In this document: positions 35,915 through 44,656 of the stretch, one piece after another
How the letters are laid out: every line of letters begins with the position of its first letter
Position numbering within the stretch: position 1 is the stretch's first letter
Source: Levilinea sp.
GTDB taxonomy: Bacteria > Chloroflexota > Anaerolineae > Anaerolineales > Anaerolineaceae
DNA length: 64,000 nucleotides
Reading direction: 5' to 3'
Assembly (NCBI GenBank): GCA_029975215.1
Contig: JARKPO010000018.1
Location: forward strand, 1-64,000
Translations under genes and position numbers: made by a program
The notes under the pieces: generated by a model
What the model saw: the letters and a program-made list of their open reading frames with translations, nothing else
What the model was told of the DNA's origin: nothing
Databases searched by the model: none

Positions 35915-38299
35915 ATGTCTGATCTGATTCAAGAAATCTTCAAATTACTCACTGTCGGACCCGGCAACCTCGTGGTGCACCTGGCTCTGGCGATCTCCGT
36001 CATGGCCGCCCTCCAGGTGACGCTCTTTTCACGGCGTGGCGCCCCGCCTGGTGTCTTTCCACGCCTGGTGGCAGGCCTGCTGCTGCTGCTTACCGCCCAA
36101 TTTGTACAGTTCCTTGCCAGCGGCCTGGCCTGGCAAGGGCTTCTCAATCCGCAGACCTTCCTTCCTTCCCTCGACCGCGCCGTCATCGCCTGGTCGCTGG
36201 TTTGGCTGGTGTGGCTTTGGGATTTCCCGCGCCCATCCCGAGCTGCGGATGTGATCAACATCCTCTCCAACATCATCATCCTCTTGATGCTGGTGTTCAG
36301 CGTCTCTGCCTGGGCCCAAACTGCCCCCGGCGCCTCCTTCAACAATACCTGGGTGGATTGGGGCTGGAGCCTCTTCTCCATCTTTATCCTGCTGGTAGGC
36401 TTACTTTTCCTCCTGCTGGAGCGCCCTCAGAATTGGAATATCGGCCTGGCGGTGCTGAGCCTCAATTTGGCGGGGTTGGTCATCCACCTGGTGTGGCCCA
36501 CCCCCGGCAGTGATTTTTCTGGGGCCATCCGCCTGGCGCAGCTGTGCAGCTTCCCCCTGCTGCCGGCCCTGACCCAACGCCTGCATGCATCCGCACCTGC
36601 CAAAGCCGCCGAAGGCACCCCGGCTGAATCGACCACAGTGGAACGCCGCCGCTACTCTGCCGACCCGCGCGCCGTGTACGCCTGGCTGCAGCTGGCCACC
36701 CACTCCTCCACCGACGAACTGCACACCACCCTCACCCGCGCCGTGGCCCAAACCATGCTGGCCGATATGTGCTATCTGGCTCTGACCCCCGATCCCTTTG
36801 GGGATGTCGTCCTCAAAACCGGCTACGATCACATCCGCGACGAAGTGCTGCCGGGCGTGCGCATCCTCCAAAACCGCATTCCCGCCATCACCTCCAGTTT
36901 GCAGCGCGGCCGGCCCCTGCGCCTTTCTGCCTCCGAAGTCACCCAGGCGGAACTGAGCGCCCTGGCCGAAGCCCTGGGTTTGGAAACCTCCGGCAATTTG
37001 CTCATCATCCCCCTGGCTACCCAGCGCAAGGTGTGGGGCGGTTTGCTGCTGCTCTCGCCCTATTCACAGCGAGTCTGGACCGCCAACGACCAGACCTATC
37101 TGCTCACCACCATTGAAACCCTGGTAGAGCTTCTACAGCGCGCCGACCAGCCCGTCCCGGCTGCTGCCCCGGCTGTTTCTGCCCCTGCGCCGGCTCCCTC
37201 CACCTCCGAAGTTGAGGCCCTGCGCGTGCGCATTCGCGAGCTGGAAACTGAAAAACTCCAGCTGGCCCAAAAAGCCGCCCCTGCGGCTGCCTCTTCCGAC
37301 CGCGACCTGCAGTCTCTGCTCTCGGTGCAGGCTGAGGCTCAAAAATTGATCGAGAAGCTGCAAGAGGAAAACAGTCAGCTGCGTGCCGATCTGGCCGGGC
37401 TGAGCACCGCAGACAGCCTGCCCGCGGGCAGCGAAACCGCCCATCTGGAAGCCGAACTGCGCCTGGCCCTGGAAGAAGTGGCCCACCTCCAAAACGTGCT
37501 GGCCGGGGCCAATATGAAGATTTTGGCGCTGGAAATGCAGTCGAAGAACCTGGCCGATGACAACGGCGGCAGCCACGAAGTCATCCGCTCCCTCATTCAA
37601 GAGCTGCGCCAGCCCCTCACCTCTGTCATCGGCTATACCGAGCTGCTCATGTCCGAATCCGTCGGCATCCTCGGCGCCCTCCAGCGCAAATTTATGGAGC
37701 GCATCCGCGTTTCTGCCACGCGCATGGACACGCTCATGAACGACTTGAGCAAGATTTCGTCCATCGAAACCGGTTCTGCCGCTGCCATCCGCGCCGTGGA
37801 CCTCTACGAAGTCATAGATCACGCTGTCAGCGAAACTGCCGAGCGCGTCAGCCAAAAGGAAATCGCCCTCGAATTGGATCTCAGTGAAGATTTGCCCAGT
37901 CTGATCCTGGATCAAGACGCTGTGGAGCAAATCATCATCCAGCTTCTGCAAAACGCGGCCTCTGTCACCCCCCAGGGCGGCACGATTGAGCTGAGCGCCC
38001 GCAAACAGGATATGGAAAGCCAGAGCTTCATTCTGGTTCAGGTCACCGATCAGGGCGGCGGCATCGCCGCCGATGACCTTCCTCGTTTGTTCTGGCGGCA
38101 TTACCGCAACGGCTCTCCCACCATCGCCGGCATCAGCGATAACGGTGTAGGCCTTTCGATTGCGCGCACCCTCACCGAAGCTCAGGGTGGGCGCATCTGG
38201 GTGGACAGTATCCCCAACAAATCTGCCACCTTCAGCGTCTTGCTGCCCGTCACCCGCGTTCTCTCCAAGCCAATTTTGGCCGATGAAAACCCTGCGTGA
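35915..38299 (+). CDS. Membrane-bound histidine-kinase-like protein lacking the phospho-acceptor His (pseudokinase candidate)
   Basis: A 794-residue protein. The N-terminal region (about 1-215) has six or seven membrane segments. A GAF-like domain follows (about 250-410), then a Pro/Ala linker and a long coiled coil (about 430-555). The HisKA helix reads SLIQELRQPLTSVIGYTELL: the invariant His of the H box is Gln562. The HATPase_c domain is intact: N box IIQLLQNAAS, G1 DQGGGIAADD, G2 GVGLSIARTL. It should bind ATP but cannot phosphorylate itself in the usual way, so it may act as a dimerising scaffold or allosteric partner. Its stop overlaps the LysM gene by 17 bp. Confidence 0.88.
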   Translation: MSDLIQEIFKLLTVGPGNLVVHLALAISVMAALQVTLFSRRGAPPGVFPRLVAGLLLLLTAQFVQFLASGLAWQGLLNPQTFLPSLDRAVIAWSLVWLVWLWDFPRPSRAADVINILSNIIILLMLVFSVSAWAQTAPGASFNNTWVDWGWSLFSIFILLVGLLFLLLERPQNWNIGLAVLSLNLAGLVIHLVWPTPGSDFSGAIRLAQLCSFPLLPALTQRLHASAPAKAAEGTPAESTTVERRRYSADPRAVYAWLQLATHSSTDELHTTLTRAVAQTMLADMCYLALTPDPFGDVVLKTGYDHIRDEVLPGVRILQNRIPAITSSLQRGRPLRLSASEVTQAELSALAEALGLETSGNLLIIPLATQRKVWGGLLLLSPYSQRVWTANDQTYLLTTIETLVELLQRADQPVPAAAPAVSAPAPAPSTSEVEALRVRIRELETEKLQLAQKAAPAAASSDRDLQSLLSVQAEAQKLIEKLQEENSQLRADLAGLSTADSLPAGSETAHLEAELRLALEEVAHLQNVLAGANMKILALEMQSKNLADDNGGSHEVIRSLIQELRQPLTSVIGYTELLMSESVGILGALQRKFMERIRVSATRMDTLMNDLSKISSIETGSAAAIRAVDLYEVIDHAVSETAERVSQKEIALELDLSEDLPSLILDQDAVEQIIIQLLQNAASVTPQGGTIELSARKQDMESQSFILVQVTDQGGGIAADDLPRLFWRHYRNGSPTIAGISDNGVGLSIARTLTEAQGGRIWVDSIPNKSATFSVLLPVTRVLSKPILADENPA

Positions 38300-39122
38300 C
38301 CTTTTCGCCGGCTTTTTGTTCGCAGCAGCCTCCTCTATCCTGGTTTTAGGGGCTGCCGCCCTGGCTCTGGTGGAAACGGGCAGCCTGCCCCTCGCGCCGG
38401 ATGTCCTGCTGCCTTCGTTCACACCCACCCGCCCCACCCAGGTGATCCTGCCGATTCTCACCGGCGCCCCCACCCAGGTGTTTGCCACCCCCACCGCGGT
38501 CTGCCGCCCGCCGGCCCGCTGGCAGCTCTACCTGATCCAACCCGGTGATACCTTGGAGAGCCTGGCCAATGCCGCCGGAACCAGCCCCGAGCGCATCCGC
38601 GATAAGAACTGCCTGGTCTCGGATTCCTTGCCCGTTGGGTACGAGCTGTACCTGCCGCCCCCACCAGATGCAAACCCCCTGGCCGCCAGCCGCACCCCCA
38701 CCCTCACCCTAACCGTGTATCGCACTCAGCGCGTCTGCGGCCCGCCCGCGGGCTGGGTGACCATTGTCGTCCAGTCGGGCGAAACCCTTTCCATGCTCAG
38801 CCGCGCTTACAATATTTCTTTGGATCAGCTTCTGACGGCCAACTGCAAGACCAATGCCGACCTGATCTACGCGGGCGAGACTCTGTATGTGCCCAACGTC
38901 CCGCGACTCACCTCCACCCCAGCGGCCGCCTCCCCCACTCCTATCCCCCCCACGGCCACGCGAACCCTCAACCCGCCCACGCCCACGGCGGCCCCCACGC
39001 AGACCTACAGCCTGCCGTCGCCGACCAATACCCCTTATCCCAACACAGCCGAACCTCCATCAGAGGGCGAACCCACCGGCGCAGTCTCCAATAATGATAC
39101 GCAGCCCAGTACCACGCCTTAG
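38283..39122 (+). CDS. Exported protein with two LysM domains and a Thr/Pro-rich tail
   Basis: A 279-residue protein with an N-terminal signal or anchor helix (about 8-30, no lipobox). Two LysM peptidoglycan-binding modules follow: LYLIQPGDTLESLANAAG (about 84-130) and TIVVQSGETLSMLSRAYN (about 158-205), each with the typical N-D/N-C core. A Ser/Thr/Pro-rich tail of about 70 residues completes it. There is no enzymatic domain, so it is a structural or targeting wall protein. The ATG lies inside the 3' end of the preceding kinase-like gene (17-bp overlap). Its own end overlaps the LCP gene by 29 bp. Confidence 0.9.
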   Translation: MKTLRDLFAGFLFAAASSILVLGAAALALVETGSLPLAPDVLLPSFTPTRPTQVILPILTGAPTQVFATPTAVCRPPARWQLYLIQPGDTLESLANAAGTSPERIRDKNCLVSDSLPVGYELYLPPPPDANPLAASRTPTLTLTVYRTQRVCGPPAGWVTIVVQSGETLSMLSRAYNISLDQLLTANCKTNADLIYAGETLYVPNVPRLTSTPAAASPTPIPPTATRTLNPPTPTAAPTQTYSLPSPTNTPYPNTAEPPSEGEPTGAVSNNDTQPSTTP

Positions 39123-40176
39123 TATTTCCACCAACCTGCGTCGCGTTCTCCTCCTCATGGTTGGGTTAACCGTGATGCTGGCTTCCTGCGGTGTTTTGTC
39201 GTTCCAACCCACCACGCCTGCTGCACAGCTGCCTGCTCAGGTGAATTTTACCGCCCCCACCCGCACCCCCTTCCAACCCCAGCCGCCCACCCCGGTGGTT
39301 ACCCGGCCTCCCCACCCCACCCCCCAGCCCACCCCCAGCCCGGCGCTCTCGCCTACCTCTGTCGGAACCCCTTGGGCAACCCTCTCCACCCTGCCGCCCA
39401 TCAGCGCGAACGTCACCAACATCCTCATCTTGGGCTCCGATCAGCGCCCCTATGACGGTGGTTTCCGTACGGATGCTATTTTATTCGTCTCCATCCACCC
39501 TCAGTCGTCCAGCGTTCGCGTGGTCTCCGTTCCCCGAGATCTGTGGGTGTGGATCCCCAACTGGGGCTACAACCGCATCAACACCGCTTTTGGCGTGGGC
39601 GGTTTTCCAGCCCTGGCCCAAACCTTTGAGGTCAATTTTGGGGTGCGCCCCGATTATTACCTCATGGTCAACTTCCAGGGCTTTATTGACATCGTCAACA
39701 CCCTGGGCGGTATTGATGTGCACGCCGAAAAAGGGCTGCGCGATGCCTGCGCCCTGCCCCAGCAATTGGGCGACGGCACCTGCCGCATTGAGCCGGGGGT
39801 TATCACCATGGACGGCGACACCGCCCTCTGGTATGTGCGCGCCCGCTACACCACCAGCGATTTTGACCGCACCCGCCGCGAACAGGAGGTGCTCTTTGCC
39901 CTCTTCCGTGCCATGATGAGCCTGAACGCTGTGCAGCGCGCGCCGGAGCTGTTCGCTATCTACTCACGCAGTGTGGATACCGACTTGACCCTCGACACCA
40001 TTCTGCCCCTGGCGCAAATTGCCCCCGCCCTGGTGGAAGGTAAGAACATCCAGCGCTACGCCATCGGCCCTGGCGAGGTCTACGACATGTTCATCCCCGA
40101 AAGCGGCGCCATGGTACTGCAGCCCATCCCCGGCGCGGTGCAGGCCGTGTTCCAGCAAGCCGTGGCCGAGCCCTGA
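39094..40176 (+). CDS. LytR-CpsA-Psr (LCP) family lipoprotein
   Basis: A 360-residue LCP protein. These enzymes transfer polyprenyl-linked glycopolymers to peptidoglycan at the outer face of the membrane. The N-terminus has a lipobox (VMLASC, Cys about 31), then a Thr/Pro-rich spacer (about 40-95). The LCP domain begins ILILGSDQR and includes FRTDAILFVSI, SVPRDLWVWIP and YNRINTAF, which hold the conserved Asp/Arg residues that bind the pyrophosphate lipid. Most LCP proteins have a plain membrane helix; lipidation here is a variation. The start (ATG 39094) lies 29 bp inside the LysM gene. Confidence 0.9.
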   Translation: MIRSPVPRLSISTNLRRVLLLMVGLTVMLASCGVLSFQPTTPAAQLPAQVNFTAPTRTPFQPQPPTPVVTRPPHPTPQPTPSPALSPTSVGTPWATLSTLPPISANVTNILILGSDQRPYDGGFRTDAILFVSIHPQSSSVRVVSVPRDLWVWIPNWGYNRINTAFGVGGFPALAQTFEVNFGVRPDYYLMVNFQGFIDIVNTLGGIDVHAEKGLRDACALPQQLGDGTCRIEPGVITMDGDTALWYVRARYTTSDFDRTRREQEVLFALFRAMMSLNAVQRAPELFAIYSRSVDTDLTLDTILPLAQIAPALVEGKNIQRYAIGPGEVYDMFIPESGAMVLQPIPGAVQAVFQQAVAEP

Positions 40177-40253
40177 TTTTGCCCGCCCACCACAATTGAC
40201 ATCCCTTTCCGAATCCATTAAACTATACGAAAATTAAGCATGTGGAGGTTCGT

Positions 40254-41177
40254 ATGCCGCCCGAATCCACGCCCGTCAGCATCCATCTCACCGCCCAGTC
40301 CTCTTTCCTGCCCGCCATCCAGGCCTGGGAACAGTACCTGCAAGATCAATCCCGCTCCCTCTACACCATCAAAGCCTTCACGGGTGATCTGGAGCTGTTT
40401 GCCAGCTATCTGCCTCCCGACCGCACCCTCGGCGCCGTCACCACCCGCGACATCAACCACTTCCTCCAATGGCTGCAAACCGGCCGTAAAGTGCCGTGCA
40501 GCCCCAAAAGCCTGGCGCGCCGCGTCACCTCGCTCAAGGCCTTCTTCCGCTGGCTCACCAAATACGGCGTGCTGCTGGTGGACCCCGCTGAAAAAGTGCT
40601 CCAACAAACTGTCATCAGCCCCCTCCCCCAGGTGCTGACCGTGGACGAGCAGGCCAAAGTGTTGGAGATTGCCAACCGCTACCGCACAGCCAAGAAGCCC
40701 GATGCCCGCCCCTACACCCTCACCGCCCTGCTGCTGGCTTCCGGCATTAAAAAAGGCGAATGCCTGGGCATCCACCAAAATCACATTGACCTTGACACCC
40801 CCGACGGCCCCGTGCTGTTCATCCGCTACCCAGAACCGCACAACCGCTACAAAGAACGCAAGATCAACCTGCCTGCTGAATGGGTGGGCGCTTATCACGA
40901 ATACCTGGCCCAATACCAACCCAGCAGTCAGGTCTTCGCCTGGTCGCCCCGCCGCTTGGAATACATCCTGGAAGACCTGGGCAGCGCCGCCGGGCTGAGC
41001 AAGCACCTGTCATTCGACATGTGCCGCTGGACCTGCGCCCTTAACGATTACCGCGCTGGCACCGAAGCGGACCAAATCCGCCAAAAATTGGGGATTTCCA
41101 AGATCCAATGGCGTGAAATTGGCCTTAAGCTGCGCAAATTGGCCGAGAACGAAGCCGATTCCCCCGCCGCGGCCTAG
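40254..41177 (+). CDS. Tyrosine-recombinase-like protein with a degraded active site
   Basis: A 307-residue protein with the two-part layout of XerC/XerD: a SAM-like N-terminal DNA-binding domain (about 15-105; TIKAFTGDLELFASYL, SLKAFFRWL) and a catalytic-like C-domain. Catalytic positions are altered. The first Arg (usual GLRxxEL) is Lys166 in SGIKKGECLGI. The beta-hairpin Lys is kept (NRYKERKINL). HxLRH becomes SFDMCRW (Arg258 kept, Trp259). No Tyr lies after LGISKIQWREIGLKL, where the nucleophile should be. It may still bind DNA but should not cut it. The start has GGAGG 5 nt upstream. It follows the LCP gene by 77 bp. Confidence 0.75.
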   Translation: MPPESTPVSIHLTAQSSFLPAIQAWEQYLQDQSRSLYTIKAFTGDLELFASYLPPDRTLGAVTTRDINHFLQWLQTGRKVPCSPKSLARRVTSLKAFFRWLTKYGVLLVDPAEKVLQQTVISPLPQVLTVDEQAKVLEIANRYRTAKKPDARPYTLTALLLASGIKKGECLGIHQNHIDLDTPDGPVLFIRYPEPHNRYKERKINLPAEWVGAYHEYLAQYQPSSQVFAWSPRRLEYILEDLGSAAGLSKHLSFDMCRWTCALNDYRAGTEADQIRQKLGISKIQWREIGLKLRKLAENEADSPAAA

Positions 41178-41189
41178 GCCAAGGCAGCC

Positions 41190-42617
41190 TCAGTCTTCGG
41201 CGGCGGCGCGGTGCAGCCGCAGGTGAACCCAACGCCGCGTATCTGCTCCCACCCGGCAAAATTCTGCCGTCCGCCCCCCTGGGATCCAGGCAATCTCATC
41301 CCCGCTGCACACCAGCGGCCAGCCTGCCCGCGCCTCGCGCGGCACGCGTTGGTTCACCCAATAGTCAGACAGTTTCTGCGAATGTCCCCCCATACCGAAG
41401 GGCCGGAATCGTTCTCCCGGCCGACCTGTGCGCACGTAAAGAGGCAGCTTCACCTGCTCCAAATCCAGCCAGGCCTCCCAGGGGCCGCCGCCCAGGCTTT
41501 GCGGGCCGTTTTCAGCCGCGGCCGCGTCCAGAATCCACCCCCCGCCCAACCGCACCTTCCCCGGCACAGTCAGGATCCCTACGATGCCGGCTTCCATCTG
41601 CGGGTAATTGCGCCGCAGATCCCTGCGCCCCGGCTCGATGAACTGCACCTCGCCGTAACGCAGCCGCATTTCCAGCCCGCCCATCAGCTCCAGGCCTCCT
41701 GGCCCTTTCTCCTGCTGCAGCAGTCCTACCGCCTGTTCCACCTGTAGAAAGTCAAAATCGCGCAGCCCCGGGCGCAGCCAACCCACCGCCCGGCGGATCA
41801 TTCCCCGCTGCACGCCCAAAGGAGCCTCTCTCAGCCCATCCGCGCGCAGCCGCACCCAGCCGGGTTCCGCCTGGATCAGGCAATCGTCCCAGGCACGCTG
41901 CACCCGCTCCTCCACCAGCGCATAATCCGCCGCCAGCACCGCCGCCGTGCGCCATAGGCGCTCTTTGATTTGCGGATTATATTCGGCCAGAACGGGCAGC
42001 AGTTCAAGCCGCAGTCGGTTGCGAAAATAAGTGGTATCCGCGTTGCTGGCGTCCTGCACCGGCTCCAGGCCGCGCTCCCGACACCAGGCTTCCGTCTCGT
42101 TTCGCCATACCCCCAACAAAGGCCGTACCAGAGGCAGGTCTGATCCCCATTCCCGCGCTGTCATGCGGGCGGGCATCCCCCGCAGCCCGGCCATGCCCGC
42201 GCCGCGCAGCAGGTGCATCAGCACGGTTTCCACCTGATCATCCGCCGTGTGCCCCACCGCCACAGCCTGCGCCCCCAAACGCTGCGCCTGGCGAAATAGG
42301 GCCTGATAGCGCAGTTTCCGCGCCGCCTCTTCCACCGAAAGATGCTCGCAGACTGCCGTCCCACGCACGTCCGCATCTTCCACAATCACCCTCACCCCCC
42401 ACTGCCGCCCCCAATCCGCCACTCGCTGCGCTTCGGCCTCTGCTTCAGGCCGCAGCCCGTGGCAAACATGCACAGCCGCGGTCTGAAAGCCAGCCTCCAT
42501 CAGCACCCTCCACAAACACAGGCTGTCAGCCCCGCCGGAAACACCCACCAAAGTGAGCGCGCTGGCATTGAGCTTGCACGTCTTCACCAAATGCAGCCTC
42601 ATCCATTCCATATCCAT
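41190..42617 (-). CDS. tilS: tRNA(Ile)-lysidine synthetase
   Basis: A 475-residue TilS. It uses ATP to attach lysine to C34 of the CAU-anticodon tRNA-Ile so that it reads AUA. The PP-loop motif VSGVSGGADSL is near the N-terminus, followed by AVGHTADDQVETVLMHLLRGAG and FRNRLRLELLPVL; the C-terminal TilS domain ends with the RTGRPGERFRPFG region. The start is placed at ATG 42617 because a TATAAT box (42630-42625) ends 7 nt upstream; a longer frame to 42647 would begin upstream of that promoter. It converges with the recombinase-like gene at 13 bp. Confidence 0.95.
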   Translation of the reverse strand: MDMEWMRLHLVKTCKLNASALTLVGVSGGADSLCLWRVLMEAGFQTAAVHVCHGLRPEAEAEAQRVADWGRQWGVRVIVEDADVRGTAVCEHLSVEEAARKLRYQALFRQAQRLGAQAVAVGHTADDQVETVLMHLLRGAGMAGLRGMPARMTAREWGSDLPLVRPLLGVWRNETEAWCRERGLEPVQDASNADTTYFRNRLRLELLPVLAEYNPQIKERLWRTAAVLAADYALVEERVQRAWDDCLIQAEPGWVRLRADGLREAPLGVQRGMIRRAVGWLRPGLRDFDFLQVEQAVGLLQQEKGPGGLELMGGLEMRLRYGEVQFIEPGRRDLRRNYPQMEAGIVGILTVPGKVRLGGGWILDAAAAENGPQSLGGGPWEAWLDLEQVKLPLYVRTGRPGERFRPFGMGGHSQKLSDYWVNQRVPREARAGWPLVCSGDEIAWIPGGRTAEFCRVGADTRRWVHLRLHRAAAED

Positions 42618-42624
42618 ACCGAAA

Positions 42625-42630
42625 ATTATA
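42625..42630 (-). promoter_or_regulatory. -10 box (TATAAT) of tilS, likely leaderless
   Basis: A consensus TATAAT on the minus strand ends 7 nt before ATG 42617, the same spacing as for the ROK and GT2 genes; no Shine-Dalgarno is seen. Confidence 0.55.
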
Positions 42631-42746
42631 CGCCCTTTGGGGCGCATCCTGCCCGCAGAAATAACCGCGGCATCGTGCTTGCAAGCTTTCGCACTTTATG
42701 CTAGACTGGCTTAACTATCAAAGGTGCGCATTAAGGATAAGGCAGA

Positions 42747-43898
42747 ATGGCGGAAAAGATACTAATCGTTGACGATGATGCCGAGACTTTGCGTCTGGTG
42801 GGTTTAATGCTCCAGCGGCAAGGGTATCAGGTCGTGTCTGCTTCCAACGGCGCCCAGGCCATCCAAATGGTTACCGCTGAGAAACCCGATCTGGTTATTC
42901 TGGATGTGATGATGCCGGATATTGACGGCTTCCAGGTGACACAGAAGCTGCGCGCCAATCCAGAAACAGCGTACGTCTCCATTTTGATGTTTACGGCCAA
43001 ATCACAGGTCGAGGATAAGGTCGTCGGTTATGAAGCGGGTGTGGACGATTATCTGACCAAACCTATTCACCCGGCGGAATTGACCGCTCACGTGCGTTCA
43101 TTGTTAGCCCGCGGCAAAACCCGCCCGGGCGGTGTAAAATCTGACCGGGGCTATACCCTGGGCGTCATCGCCCCCCGCGGTGGCATGGGCGCCTCCAGCC
43201 TGGTGCTGAATCTGGGTATCGCCCTGCACACGGCTGCCAATACCGAAGTGGTAGCTGCCGAGCTGCGCCCCGGCCAGGGCAGTTGGGCCATTGACCTGGG
43301 TTTTGCCAAGCCCACCGGCCTGAATAACCTGCTGCGCCGTAAACCCGCCGAGATCACCGCTTCGGTCATTGAACAGGAACTGGTGCGCACCACCCTGGGC
43401 CCGCGTCTGTTGATGGCCTCCAACGACATGAAAGATGTGGAGCTAATCGCCGCCTCGGCCCAGATGCAGGCCATCCTCCAAAACCTGCCCACCCTCAGCC
43501 CCATCACCTTGCTGGATTTTGGTCACAACGTCTTGCCCAATTTTGAAAGCCTGATGGCCTTCTGCACCGAAGTCATCGTGCTTTCCGAGCCTTTCCCCAT
43601 CAGCATTCAGCGGTCGCGCCTGCTCATGGATGAACTGGGCGCCCTCGGATTTGGCAAATCCAAATTGATGAGCGTGGTGGTGCTGAACCGCGTACGCGCA
43701 GATATGCAGCTTTCCATTCCCCAGATGCAGGAAATGCTGGGGGTTAACCCGCTGGTGGTCATTCCGCCCGCCCCCGAACAGGCCTATCAGGCCGGGCTGC
43801 GCAATGTTCCTCTCATCCACGTCCAGCCGGACGGCCTCGTCGCCCTGCAATTCAAGAAACTGGCCGAAATTTATACAGAACGCATTCAGACCAAATGA
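42747..43898 (+). CDS. Response-regulator receiver fused to a degenerate ParA/MinD-like (CpaE-type) domain
   Basis: A 383-residue protein. Residues 1-120 are a complete REC domain: acidic pocket Asp9/Asp10, phospho-acceptor Asp53 in LVILDVMMPDIDG, FTAK and the YLTKP lysine. Residues about 135-375 follow the ParA/MinD fold, but the deviant Walker A (usually KGGxGKS) reads APRGGMGASSL, with Arg144 and Ala149 where both lysines should be, so ATP hydrolysis is doubtful. The architecture recalls CpaE, the localisation factor of tight-adherence pili, although no pilus genes are in the window. The sirtuin and histidine kinase behind it are translationally coupled (ATGA at 43895), which suggests the kinase phosphorylates this receiver. 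Confidence 0.88.
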   Translation: MAEKILIVDDDAETLRLVGLMLQRQGYQVVSASNGAQAIQMVTAEKPDLVILDVMMPDIDGFQVTQKLRANPETAYVSILMFTAKSQVEDKVVGYEAGVDDYLTKPIHPAELTAHVRSLLARGKTRPGGVKSDRGYTLGVIAPRGGMGASSLVLNLGIALHTAANTEVVAAELRPGQGSWAIDLGFAKPTGLNNLLRRKPAEITASVIEQELVRTTLGPRLLMASNDMKDVELIAASAQMQAILQNLPTLSPITLLDFGHNVLPNFESLMAFCTEVIVLSEPFPISIQRSRLLMDELGALGFGKSKLMSVVVLNRVRADMQLSIPQMQEMLGVNPLVVIPPAPEQAYQAGLRNVPLIHVQPDGLVALQFKKLAEIYTERIQTK

Positions 43899-44656
43899 AC
43901 CTTGCGGTTGAGCCAGCCTTACAAAAAGCGGCTGATTTATTCGCGCGCGCCCGTCATGCCGTTGCCTTCACCGGAGCAGGTTTTTCTACCCCCTCCGGCA
44001 TTCCAGACTTTCGTTCACAATCCACGGGTCTGTGGACACGCTTTGATCCCATGCAGGTGGCCTCGCTCAGCGCCTTTCGTCAGCGTCCCGAGGCCTTTTT
44101 TAATTGGCTCCGTCCGCTTGTATCGGCCATCTCTGCAGCCCAGCCCAACCCTGCCCATCATGCCCTGGCCGCGTTGGAGCAGCGCGGTTTGCTGCGGGCA
44201 GTGATCACTCAAAATATTGACGGGCTGCACCAAAAAGCCGGCTCACAAAACGTGATCGAAGTCCACGGCTCTCTCCATCAATGGGACTGCCCGTCTTGCC
44301 GCGCCGCGTTCACCGCGGACGACGCCCTGGGAGATTTCCTACCCGACGGCCCGCCTCCGCGCTGTCCGCACTGCGGTGGGCGGCTGAAACCCGGCATCGT
44401 CCTCTACGAAGAAATGCTTCCGCAAAAAGCCTGGCAGGCAGCCGAAAGCGCATGCCGACGCGCCGACCTGGTGTTGATTGCAGGTACCTCGTTGGAGGTG
44501 GCCCCAGCCAGTTATCTGCCCTCCTACGCGTTGGAAAACCGCGCCCGCTTGATCCTGTTCAACCTTTCGCCCACACCCCTCGATTCGCAGGCGGATGTCT
44601 GTTTGGCTGTAGATGTAGCCCAATCCCTGCCCGCACTGGCGGAGCTTCTGGCATGA
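43895..44656 (+). CDS. cobB: Sir2-family NAD-dependent protein deacylase
   Basis: A 253-residue sirtuin that removes acyl groups from lysines using NAD+. Motifs: FTGAGFSTPSGIPDFRS (NAD site), TQNIDGLHQKAG, the catalytic histidine in EVHGSLHQW, the zinc cysteines CPSC and CPHC, GIVLYEEMLP and AGTSLEVAPAS. Bacterial class III sirtuins usually keep a Tyr/Arg pair after the Ala/Phe loop for desuccinylation; FDPMQ here suggests a different acyl preference. Both ends overlap neighbours by ATGA, so it is made together with the REC-ParA protein and a histidine kinase. Confidence 0.93.
   Translation: MNLAVEPALQKAADLFARARHAVAFTGAGFSTPSGIPDFRSQSTGLWTRFDPMQVASLSAFRQRPEAFFNWLRPLVSAISAAQPNPAHHALAALEQRGLLRAVITQNIDGLHQKAGSQNVIEVHGSLHQWDCPSCRAAFTADDALGDFLPDGPPPRCPHCGGRLKPGIVLYEEMLPQKAWQAAESACRRADLVLIAGTSLEVAPASYLPSYALENRARLILFNLSPTPLDSQADVCLAVDVAQSLPALAELLA

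Noticed and set aside
40254-41177. An integrated mobile element with its integrase
   Set aside because: The recombinase-like protein lacks catalytic residues. No att repeats, phage or transposon genes surround it, and it follows an envelope operon between housekeeping genes.
42618-42647. Longer tilS start at 42647
   Set aside because: The extra codons contain the TATAAT promoter box and do not match the usual TilS N-terminus, which begins just before the PP-loop.
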